Positions 26,316 through 32,948 of a stretch of DNA of 64,000 bases are shown piece by piece. This DNA is from Deltaproteobacteria bacterium (GTDB lineage: Bacteria > Myxococcota_A > Polyangia > Polyangiales > Houyiibacteriaceae): positions 186,001 through 250,000 of the forward strand of contig JAEPMI010000013.1 in assembly GCA_017644045.1 (NCBI GenBank), in the 5' to 3' direction. The position numbers were made by a program, and so were the translations under genes. The notes beneath the pieces are model-generated. The model searched no databases. It saw nothing but the letters and a program-made list of their open reading frames with translations, and was not told the DNA's origin. Position 1 is the first letter of the stretch. The number at the start of each line of letters is the position of its first letter.

Positions 26316-26880
26316 GGACGCCGCGGCGCTGGGGATTTTCGTGGGCGGGAGGTCGAGCCGGATGGGGCGCCCGAAGGGCCTCTTGAGGGCGCTCGCGGGC
26401 GACGAGACGCTGCTGGAGCGGCTGATTCGACTGGGTGGCGACGTGGGTCTCGAGCCGGTGTTGGTCGGGGATTCGGCGCCCTACGCCGCGGTCGCTCCCC
26501 AGCTCGAACGGATCGACGACGACCCGGCCGGCGTGGGCCCGATCGGTGGGCTGCGGGGGCTGCTTCGTCGGCGTTCGGTCGCGGTCGTCGTGGCATGCGA
26601 CATGCCGTCGGTGGACGCGGAGCTGTTGATGCGGCTGAAGGCATCGACCGGAGTGGTCGCGCCTCGGGGAGAGCGATGGGAGCCGCTGTGCGCGCGCTAC
26701 GAAGCGCCGCTCGTGCTCCCGGCGCTCGAGGCCGCGCTCGAGGCCGGCGAGCATTCGCTGCAGGGCCTGCTCGACCGGGTCGGCGCGTCGGTCCTGGAGG
26801 TGTCGGGGGAGAAGCTGGTGGACTGGGACGAGCCCGGTGATGTCGGGAGGTCGGAAGGGCGAGGCTCAGGGCGAGGGTGA
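26314..26880 (+). CDS. mobA: MobA-like nucleotidyltransferase (molybdenum cofactor guanylyltransferase family)
   Basis: The 188-residue protein has the MobA layout: IFVGGRSSRMGRPKGLL (the GGxSxRMGxxK nucleotide loop), VLVGDSAPYAAV, DDDPAGVGPIGGLRGLL and VVVACDMPSVDAELLMRL (metal-binding Asp), then WEPLCARYEAPLVLPALEAA. MobA attaches GMP to molybdopterin in the cytoplasm; close relatives include other sugar-nucleotide transferases. No other molybdenum gene is nearby. Start at 26314 follows directly from the conserved N-terminal strand. The last residues (SEGRGSGRG) are encoded by a dispersed repeat and overlap the convergent transporter gene by 15 bases. Confidence 0.85.
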   Translation: MDAAALGIFVGGRSSRMGRPKGLLRALAGDETLLERLIRLGGDVGLEPVLVGDSAPYAAVAPQLERIDDDPAGVGPIGGLRGLLRRRSVAVVVACDMPSVDAELLMRLKASTGVVAPRGERWEPLCARYEAPLVLPALEAALEAGEHSLQGLLDRVGASVLEVSGEKLVDWDEPGDVGRSEGRGSGRG

Positions 26881-26885
26881 GGGGG
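26855..26885. repeat. CCCTCACCC-type dispersed repeat, copy B (coding)
   Basis: Inverted copy of the run at 15386-15420 (GGGCGAGGCTCAGGGCGAGG, then GTGAGGGGG). It lies exactly where two convergent genes end, so it encodes the SEGRGSGRG tail of the MobA-like protein on one strand and the SPSPSP tail of the EamA transporter on the other. Confidence 0.6.
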
Positions 26886-27756
26886 ACTTTGCGCCCAGGG
26901 TGATCACCACGGCGGTCAGCACGATGCCGCAGCCGACGAGGGTGAGCGGCCCGGGGATCTCGTGGAGCCAGACCCAGGCGAGCAGGGTGCTGCCGACCGG
27001 CTCGGCGACGGTCGCGAGGCCGACGGTGGTCGGTTTCAGGTGCCGGAGGCTCCAGGTCAGGCAGCCGTGGCCGATCAGCTGGGGAACGAGCGCGGCCATC
27101 GCCAGCGGGAACAGCGCATCCGCGTGACCGAGCTCGAGCGGGACCCCTGCGCCGAGCGCGCACGCGAGAAGGACCACGGTGGCGACCGCGCAGGCGACTC
27201 CGGTGAAGGCCCAGGCGTCGAGGGAGTCCCCATGGCGGCGCGCGACCAGGAGGAAGAGACCCATCGCGAACGCACCCGTCAGCGCGAGCGCGTTGCCGGA
27301 CCAGGCGCCGTCGCCGGGCCCCGCGCGAGCGATGAGCAGGACGCCGCCGAGGGCGATCGCGATCGAGACTCCGTGGCGTGCGGTCGGCCGGTCCTTGCCC
27401 GTCACCAGCGCGACCAGCGCGAGAAAGACCGGGGTGGCGGTGACCAAGGTGACGCTCGCGGCGACCGAGATGAGGTCGAGGGAGCCGACCCAGGCGCCGA
27501 AGTGGAGTGCGTAGAGGAACCCGGCGAGGATGGCGTCGCGCCCGACGCGCCCCCTCAGCTTGCCCCGGCGCCAGCCGCGAATGGTCAACGGCGCCAGCAG
27601 GAGAGCGGAGATGCCGAGTCGTGTCGCGGACGCAACCAGCGGATGGGTCGGCTGCGCGAGCTTGAAGAGGATCGCCGCGAACGAGATCGCGGTGACCCCG
27701 GCGACGACCGCGAGTCGGGCGCGGAGAGTCGCCGAGCTGGAGGGAGGGGTCGTCAC
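26866..27756 (-). CDS. EamA/DMT-family transporter
   Basis: A 296-residue membrane protein with about ten hydrophobic helices arranged as two EamA repeats (for example VAGVTAISFAAILFKLAQP, AILAGFLYALHFGAWVGSLD, ATPVFLALVALVTG and GLATVAEPVGSTLLAWVWLH). DMT transporters export or import small metabolites; the substrate cannot be told from sequence. Start chosen at GTG 27756, because the upstream in-frame stretch is Pro/Thr-rich and overlaps the divergent gene. Its last residues come from the dispersed repeat. Confidence 0.85.
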   Translation of the reverse strand: MTTPPSSSATLRARLAVVAGVTAISFAAILFKLAQPTHPLVASATRLGISALLLAPLTIRGWRRGKLRGRVGRDAILAGFLYALHFGAWVGSLDLISVAASVTLVTATPVFLALVALVTGKDRPTARHGVSIAIALGGVLLIARAGPGDGAWSGNALALTGAFAMGLFLLVARRHGDSLDAWAFTGVACAVATVVLLACALGAGVPLELGHADALFPLAMAALVPQLIGHGCLTWSLRHLKPTTVGLATVAEPVGSTLLAWVWLHEIPGPLTLVGCGIVLTAVVITLGAKSPSPSP

Positions 27757-27797
27757 GAGCGCGGCGGCGAGTATGCTCGGGGTCGGAGCGGGACGCG

Positions 27798-28796
27798 ATG
27801 AGCGAGTCGAAGGAAGAGAAGTCGGAGTCTGGAGAGTCTGCTGGTGAGTCGTCTTCGGGCGAGGAGTTTGCTGCCGACGAGGGGCAGGGCCTCGCACAGA
27901 GTCACGGAGCCACAGAGGTCACGGAGGAAGAGGAGTCGTCGGCGTCGGCGTCGGACAGGGAGTCGGAGTCTGACGAGGAGTCGGCGTCGGAGTCGGCGTC
28001 GGCGTCGGGCGGGGATTCCGTGCACGTGCACGAGGACGAGGACGTGCACGAGGACGAGGCCGCTGCTGGCGATGACTCGTCTGAGCCCGACCTCGGGGAC
28101 ATTCAGGATGCTCGGCCGCTGAAGAAGGGCGGGGAGTATCCGGAGGCGGACGATCGCGAGCTCCGGATGGCCGGGGCCGGATGCATCGGCCTGGTGGTCG
28201 CGGCGTCGCTGACGATCGGCCTCGTCTTCTTCGTCGCGTTCCGCTCCATCAACGATCTGGGCGGCGGGTCGGCGACCGCCACGGTCGTATCAGAGGCGCC
28301 ACCCAGGGAATCGAGCGAGGGACGGTCGGAGCCGGAGAGCCGTCCCGAGCCCCAGGTTCGCTGGATGCAGCCGGGTGATGGACTCGAGCTCGCCGAGCGT
28401 GAGGGTCGCCCGGTCGTGGTGTTCTTCGAGGCCGTCTGGGCTCAGGCGAGCCAGGACATGCGCGACGGCACCTTCGAGGATCCCTCGGTGGTCGAGGCGA
28501 TCGCGCCCTTCGTTCCCGTTCGTGTCGACATGGCCGCCGAGGATCCCCACTCGATCGCGCTCAAGAACGAGTACGAGATCAGCTTCGTGCCCCACGTGCT
28601 CTTCCTCGGGCCCGACCAGCAGCCGCTCCGTCCAGGGACCGGCGGGATGGTCACGCCCGAGGATCTGCGGGTGCTGCTCTCCGATGCGCTCGCGGTTCAC
28701 CGCGAGCGCGTGGTCATGCCGCCGGAGGCATCCGAGAGTGGCGGCGACGAGCCGACGACGACTCCGGCCACGCCCGCATCAGACGAGCGTCCGTGA
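27798..28796 (+). CDS. Membrane protein with acidic repeat region and redox-dead thioredoxin-like domain
   Basis: The 332-residue protein begins with about 110 Ser/Glu/Ala/Asp-rich residues, then one membrane helix (GCIGLVVAASLTIGLVFFVA), then a Pro/Glu spacer. A C-terminal domain follows that aligns with the DsbD-type thioredoxin fold: RPVVVFFEAVWAQASQDMRD, then VRVDMAAED, then the cis-Pro loop FVPHVLFLGPD. Where DsbD has WCxxC, this has WAQAS, so both redox Cys are missing and disulfide chemistry is excluded. Residues G-Q-G-L-A-Q-S-H-G-A-T-E-V-T-E are encoded by an in-frame copy of a dispersed repeat (27888-27927). Its 3' end overlaps the convergent PilZ-like gene by about 80 bases. It is probably a binding or scaffold protein. 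Confidence 0.75.
   Translation: MSESKEEKSESGESAGESSSGEEFAADEGQGLAQSHGATEVTEEEESSASASDRESESDEESASESASASGGDSVHVHEDEDVHEDEAAAGDDSSEPDLGDIQDARPLKKGGEYPEADDRELRMAGAGCIGLVVAASLTIGLVFFVAFRSINDLGGGSATATVVSEAPPRESSEGRSEPESRPEPQVRWMQPGDGLELAEREGRPVVVFFEAVWAQASQDMRDGTFEDPSVVEAIAPFVPVRVDMAAEDPHSIALKNEYEISFVPHVLFLGPDQQPLRPGTGGMVTPEDLRVLLSDALAVHRERVVMPPEASESGGDEPTTTPATPASDERP
27888..27927 (+). repeat. GCCTCGCACAGAG dispersed repeat, copy 3 (inside a gene)
   Basis: Contains CTCGCACAGAGTCACGGAG and CACAGAGGTCACGGAGG, nearly identical to the arms at 21464, 21598, 42681 and 42803. Only one arm is present and it lies wholly within the acidic region of the thioredoxin-like gene, read in frame without a stop. 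Confidence 0.75.
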
Positions 28797-29250
28797 CGTC
28801 GCAGGGGCCGTCGAAGATCAGCGCCACCTCGCCGAGGCTCGCGTCTTCCACCATCGAGACGACGGCCGGCAGGAGATAGCTGTGCCGGCGGTCCGCGTCG
28901 TCGATGCGGACCACGCAGCGAGTGCCCAGACCCGGTCGGGTATCCAGGGCCACCAGCACTCCGGCGCCGGTCAGGGCGCGGATGGTGCCCTGCACGAAGC
29001 CCATCGGCAGCGCCAGCGTGACCGGATGATCGATGGCTGGGCGTGTGGTGACCGGGTCCACCCCATGCCAGGGCGGGTCGTCACCAATGAGGCGTCCAAA
29101 GGCGAGGACAGTGGTGCGATCTGCCTCATCACCGCGACCCACCCCGATACGCGAGCGGGCCGCGCGATAGTGATTCAGCATCTGGAGGAGGTCGTTCATG
29201 ACCGACCAAAGGGGCAAGCCGCGTGCCACGAAGTCCAGTTCCGTAATCAT
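28714..29250 (-). CDS. PilZ-like hypothetical protein
   Basis: From the ATG at 29250 the product has 178 residues (MITELDFVARGLPLWSVMND). The middle, VTLALPMGFVQGTIRALTGA, then GVLVALDTRPGLGTRCVVRI, has the strand pattern of a PilZ domain (a G-x-L-x-x-(L/T)-x-(G/A)-x-G-x-L block followed by xxLGTxVxxxI). The RxxxR part of a c-di-GMP site is not clear, so ligand binding is uncertain. The frame is open further upstream, but the 29251-29435 stretch is AT-rich and regulatory in look. The 3' end overlaps the thioredoxin-like gene on the other strand. Confidence 0.5.
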   Translation of the reverse strand: MITELDFVARGLPLWSVMNDLLQMLNHYRAARSRIGVGRGDEADRTTVLAFGRLIGDDPPWHGVDPVTTRPAIDHPVTLALPMGFVQGTIRALTGAGVLVALDTRPGLGTRCVVRIDDADRRHSYLLPAVVSMVEDASLGEVALIFDGPCDVTDARLMRAWPESSSARRRHSRMPPAA

Positions 29251-29284
29251 TGAGGAACTGCCACGCTGTAGCATTGCACCTGAT

Positions 29285-29296
29285 TTCAGATCTGAA
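29285..29296. promoter_or_regulatory. Palindrome in the AT-rich leader of the PilZ-like gene
   Basis: TTCAGATCTGAA is a perfect 12-base inverted repeat, 35 bases upstream of the start at 29250. It sits within a stretch (29251-29435) visibly richer in A and T than the rest of the window. That stretch also holds a CTTCCCCC/GGGGGAA hairpin near 29373-29394 and the sequence GACAAATATGCCATAC, which recurs with one change at 41584. No gene is otherwise visible in the gap. Confidence 0.4.
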
Positions 29297-29435
29297 TTGT
29301 GCGCCGCGCCGGGATTGCACACATCCCAGAACGGTGTTTGCCAAAGAGCGTACACCTCTCCGACATTGTCTTCCCCCGACACACATGGGGGAAACGACAA
29401 ATATGCCATACCCCCGACCGGGGACATGCCCGAGC

Positions 29436-30206
29436 TCACTCCTCTTCGTCGGAGTGCTCTTCGAAGTAGCTGATCGTGCTCTCGACCGTCGCACCGAGGG
29501 CCTCGGTGATCAGCTTGGCGACCGCGTCGTCGCTGGTCTTGAGGGCGTCGTAGTAGCGCTGCCGCTGGGTCGCGTGAATGACCACGGGCGGGTAGCCCTG
29601 CCGCAGCAGGATCAGGTTCATGATCAGCCGGGCGACCTTCCCGCTCTGTCGAGGGAAGGGGTAGATGTGCAGCAGCTGATGGTGGGCCTTGGCCGCGAGG
29701 CGCACCGCGTGGGTCGAACGCTTGGTGTCCGCGGCGTTCATCCAGGAGACGAGCTGACGCATCCGGTACGAGATCTTCTCGGGCGGCGCGATCTCGTGGA
29801 AGTAGAGCCGGTGGAGCGGCATGTCCTTCCGGTACGTCGGCTGGGACTTCCCCTCGAGCTCCTCGGGAGCGAGCCGGGCGTAGATCTTCTTGATGACGTC
29901 GAGGCTGATCGTCAGCCGCTTCTTCTCGGTCAGCTCGTAGATGAGCGCTACGGCGTTGAGATGATTGCGGATCTCGTCGTACGCGGGGAGACCGGAGCTG
30001 TCGCTGGGCGGCTCTTGGAGGATGATCGCTTGGCGAAGCTCCTCCTGAGTATAGACGACGCCTTCGAGAGCGCTGTCGTGGTAAACCCACGACATCTCGA
30101 GACTTTTGTCGAAACGCTCGACGACCTCGTGGTCGGCGGTCTTCTGAAGTTCTTGGAGGCGCGCGACGCGACTCTCAAGGCTGGTGCCCTGCAGCTGCTG
30201 GACCAA
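29436..30206 (-). CDS. Fic-domain protein with degenerate active site
   Basis: This 256-residue protein starts at TTG 30206, supported by a GAGGAG site seven bases upstream. It has the Fic fold: a near-inhibitory motif DSALEGVVYT at about residues 45-55, a long helical core and the Fic region around residue 182. The catalytic loop reads HIYPFPRQSGKVARL, whereas active Fic enzymes have HPFxDGNGRxxR: the catalytic His is Tyr, the metal-binding Asp is Arg and GNGR is QSGK. The following helix (IMNLILLRQGYPPVVI) and the RYYDAL block are well kept. It may therefore not transfer AMP and could be a pseudo-enzyme. It sits 59 bases downstream of tlpA-like on the same strand. Confidence 0.8.
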   Translation of the reverse strand: MVQQLQGTSLESRVARLQELQKTADHEVVERFDKSLEMSWVYHDSALEGVVYTQEELRQAIILQEPPSDSSGLPAYDEIRNHLNAVALIYELTEKKRLTISLDVIKKIYARLAPEELEGKSQPTYRKDMPLHRLYFHEIAPPEKISYRMRQLVSWMNAADTKRSTHAVRLAAKAHHQLLHIYPFPRQSGKVARLIMNLILLRQGYPPVVIHATQRQRYYDALKTSDDAVAKLITEALGATVESTISYFEEHSDEEE

Positions 30207-30213
30207 GTTCGTT

Positions 30214-30219
30214 CTCCTC
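30214..30219 (-). promoter_or_regulatory. Ribosome binding site supporting the TTG start of the Fic gene
   Basis: On the minus strand GAGGAG is followed by AACGAAC and then TTG at 30206-30204. No ATG or GTG in frame nearby has a comparable site, so the rare TTG is the likely initiation codon. Confidence 0.6.
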
Positions 30220-30265
30220 GCCCCGGGCGGGGGGCGCGAACCTTACCAAATTGAGCTGCGATCGT

Positions 30266-30811
30266 TCAACGCGCTTGGGTATTGGCCGAAAGTAGCTCGT
30301 CGAGGACCTGCGAGAGGTCGTCTAGGGCGGGAATGCCCCTCTCGGTATGCCATATCTGACCTTCGCGATCGATCACGAAAAGGGTCGGGAGGGCGGTCAC
30401 GGCATAGGCGCGCTGGATGGATCCGCTCGGGTCGTGGAGGCTCGGGAAGGTCGCGCCCAGCCGCTGGTGGGCGCTGCCGACCGCCATCGGCTCCATGGCC
30501 TCCACATTGATGCCATAGACGTGCACGCGACCGTCGTAGTCGGCGGCGAGGCGGTTGAGCACGGGGATCGAGCGGCGGCAGGGGCCGCACCACGAGGCCC
30601 AGAAGTCGATCACCACGATCTCGCCGCGAAGCGCGGTGAGTGACACGCGGTCGCCGACGTCCGGCCCCGAGACCAGCGGTGCGGTGAAGTCGGGCGCCTC
30701 GGAATGGCAGGCCGGCATCGCTCCGACCGCGAGGATGGCGCTCAGGCCGACCGCCGCTCCGAGCCAAGGCGCCAGTCGCCACAGATCCTTGCCCATGGAT
30801 TTCTCGCTCAT
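30266..30811 (-). CDS. TlpA-like membrane-anchored thioredoxin
   Basis: This 181-residue protein has one N-terminal membrane helix (LAPWLGAAVGLSAILAVGAM) and a thioredoxin domain of the TlpA/ResA type. The intact active site is WASWCGPCRRSIPVLNRL, and the cis-Pro loop is TALPTLFVIDREGQI. It should reduce disulfides or apocytochrome thiols on the outer face of the inner membrane. Its ATG overlaps the histidine kinase stop (ATGA), so it is the last member of a tightly coupled set of four genes. Confidence 0.88.
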   Translation of the reverse strand: MSEKSMGKDLWRLAPWLGAAVGLSAILAVGAMPACHSEAPDFTAPLVSGPDVGDRVSLTALRGEIVVIDFWASWCGPCRRSIPVLNRLAADYDGRVHVYGINVEAMEPMAVGSAHQRLGATFPSLHDPSGSIQRAYAVTALPTLFVIDREGQIWHTERGIPALDDLSQVLDELLSANTQAR

Positions 30812-32319
30812 GCGGTCTCCCGCAAGGGTAGCCGCACCACGAAGCGAGCTCCGCCGCTGGGCGACTCGTCCACGTCGATCTCTCCACCATGCTCGAGGAC
30901 GACCTTCTTCACGATCGCCAGACCCAGGCCGGTCCCGTCGCCCTTCGTCGTGTAGTAGGGGTCGAAGACCCGGCCGCGCTGGCCCTCGGGAATGCCGGGG
31001 CCGTCGTCCAGGATCTCGAGCAGCGCCTGGTCACCCTCGCGAGTCGCCCGAACCCGCACCTCGGAGCCACCTCCGTCGCGGAGCGCCTGGACGGCGTTTC
31101 GAATGAGGTTGTCCACGCCACGCTTCAGCATCATCGCGTCCACCTGCACCGGGAGCTCGTCCGCGACCGGCTCGACGATCACGCGGACGGGCGAGTCGCC
31201 CTCACCGAACACGTCCTCGAGAATGGCGGGCACGCTCCGCTCGATGTCGGCGAAGAACTCCCCCACGTCCGAGTCGGTCAGATCGGCGGCCGGCAGCTTG
31301 GCGAAGTTGCTGAAGGTCCCGACCAGGCGCCGAAGCGTCGCCACCTCTTCCTCGATGATGCTGCAGGCGTCGTCGAGCTTCTTGGCGTAGGCCTCGTCGG
31401 AGCCGTCGTAGCTCCGGCTCATCTCCTGGGCGGCGAGCTGGATCGGCGTGAGCGGGTTCTTGATCTCGTGGGCGAGCCGGCGGGCGAACTGCTGCCAGGC
31501 GCCGATGCGCTGCAAGTACTCGATGCGCGTTCGGCTCGCGCGCATGTCGCGGACCATGGTGTTGAAGGCGTCGGTGAGCTCCTCGACCTCGTCGGCGCCT
31601 TCGGTCGGTACGTGGACGGTCAGGTCTCCGGCACCGACCCGACGCGTGGCGTTCGCCAGCACGGTCACGCGGCCGGTCACGCGCCGGGAGTAGAAGAGCG
31701 CGATCATCAGGGCGAGCACGATCAGCACCGCGAGCGCTCCGACGTAGACCCGGACGTAGGTCTCGGAGACGAAGTCCGCCTGGTCTTCGAGGCGACCGAT
31801 CAGGTCCGCCTGCTCACCCGCGGCCTGCAGGCCCTCGAAGGCGTCGACCGGAGCCGTCAGCGTGATGGAGACCAGGAGCCGGCGTCCGCCGCTCAGGGTC
31901 ACGGGACGATCCTGCGATAGCGGCCGCCAGCGCTCGGGGTCGAGCCGCTCCTCGTCTCTCGCGTCCACGAGGGTCTCGTCGCCGTCGAGCACGGCGATCG
32001 CCCCGACGTTCTCGTAGCGCCTCAGGAAGTCCTGGAGCGTGGACCGCACGTCCGCGTCGTCCGACTCCAGGGCATCCCGGAGGGCGGCGGAGCCACCGAT
32101 CGCGTCCGCCACGTGCTCGGCGTCGTCCCGGAGGGCGACCAGGTAGGCGCGGTGGGCGCGAACGCCATCCTCGAGCTGACCCTTCACCTCCTCGTTGACG
32201 CCGGTCCGGTAGGCATCGAGCAGCACCTGGCGCCCGAGCACCAGCGCTCCGACGAGCGGCGCGAGCGCCACGAGGAGCATGGCCGCGAGGATCTTCCGCT
32301 CGAAGCGGGAGAGACTCAT
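30808..32319 (-). CDS. NtrY-like sensor histidine kinase
   Basis: The 503-residue protein has a membrane helix at the N-terminus (ILAAMLLVALAPLVGALVLG), a periplasmic domain of about 150 residues and a second helix (VGALAVLIVLALMIALFYSR). A HAMP domain follows (RVTGRVTVLANATRRVGAGD). Kinase boxes are complete: H box RRLAHEIKNPLTPIQLAAQE, N box LIRNAVQAL, G1 DDGPGIP and G2 GTGLGLAI. The H box is typical of NtrY-like kinases. No response regulator lies next to it. It overlaps both neighbours (the DUF4390 gene before it, tlpA-like after it) by four bases. Confidence 0.92.
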   Translation of the reverse strand: MSLSRFERKILAAMLLVALAPLVGALVLGRQVLLDAYRTGVNEEVKGQLEDGVRAHRAYLVALRDDAEHVADAIGGSAALRDALESDDADVRSTLQDFLRRYENVGAIAVLDGDETLVDARDEERLDPERWRPLSQDRPVTLSGGRRLLVSITLTAPVDAFEGLQAAGEQADLIGRLEDQADFVSETYVRVYVGALAVLIVLALMIALFYSRRVTGRVTVLANATRRVGAGDLTVHVPTEGADEVEELTDAFNTMVRDMRASRTRIEYLQRIGAWQQFARRLAHEIKNPLTPIQLAAQEMSRSYDGSDEAYAKKLDDACSIIEEEVATLRRLVGTFSNFAKLPAADLTDSDVGEFFADIERSVPAILEDVFGEGDSPVRVIVEPVADELPVQVDAMMLKRGVDNLIRNAVQALRDGGGSEVRVRATREGDQALLEILDDGPGIPEGQRGRVFDPYYTTKGDGTGLGLAIVKKVVLEHGGEIDVDESPSGGARFVVRLPLRETA

Positions 32320-32948
32320 GGGCTCGCTCCGGGGACCCGCACGGGTTGCGAGCGGAAGTCGATGGCCCGGTCGGCGCGGCAGATGTCGCGCCGGACGATG
32401 TTCACGACCAGCGCGCCGATCGGGTCCGAGCTGCCGGATCCACGGAGCGCGTGGCGGCAGCGGCGAGCGCTGATCGGATTGAACTCGGCGCGCACGGCGA
32501 AGTAGATGCGCTCGCCGCCGATGGATTCGTAGTCGTCCGGTCGGCCGACGACGAGACCACGAACGACCAGGCATCGGTTCACGGCGTCTTCGAGCTCGGG
32601 GAAGGTCTCGCGGCTGGACCCGAGCTCGACCTCGTAGGCCTCCTGCCAGAGGTCGTAGGTGATGCGGCACTCGAAGGCGCGGCTGGCGAAGGGCTGGCTC
32701 GAGCCGACGCGGTAGGCCTGGGCGGTCAGCACCATCCGCTTGGCGACGCCGCTCGAGAGGGCGCGGCGAACGTCGGGTCGGTCGACGAGGTCCGCGGCGG
32801 AGAACGTGAGCCGAGGCACGCCACCGGCCCAGTGCACGCCCAGGCGCCGATCACTCAGCTGTGCGTAGGCGGCGCTCGTGAAGACGAGCCCGAGCAGGGT
32901 CAGCCAGAACGCCGCTCGACGAGCGGATCGGAAGAGGTGCCGCGTCAC
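32316..32948 (-). CDS. DUF4390-family exported protein
   Basis: Starts at GTG 32948, overlapping the stop of the Omp85-like gene. The 210-residue product has a signal peptide (FWLTLLGLVFTSAAYAQ) and a body with GGVPRLTFSAADLVDRPDVR, MVLTAQAYRVGSS, CRITYDLWQEAYEVELG and ERIYFAVRAEFNPIS. This pattern fits DUF4390 proteins, which are often encoded with NtrY-type kinases, as here. Function is unknown; a periplasmic partner of the kinase's sensor domain is a reasonable guess. Confidence 0.7.
   Translation of the reverse strand: MTRHLFRSARRAAFWLTLLGLVFTSAAYAQLSDRRLGVHWAGGVPRLTFSAADLVDRPDVRRALSSGVAKRMVLTAQAYRVGSSQPFASRAFECRITYDLWQEAYEVELGSSRETFPELEDAVNRCLVVRGLVVGRPDDYESIGGERIYFAVRAEFNPISARRCRHALRGSGSSDPIGALVVNIVRRDICRADRAIDFRSQPVRVPGASP

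Noticed and set aside
28018-28040. GTGCACGTGCAC as another copy of the biotin palindrome
   Set aside because: Only the central GCACGTGC is shared, and it lies in the coding acidic repeat (VHVHEDEDVHED), where it is explained by the codons.
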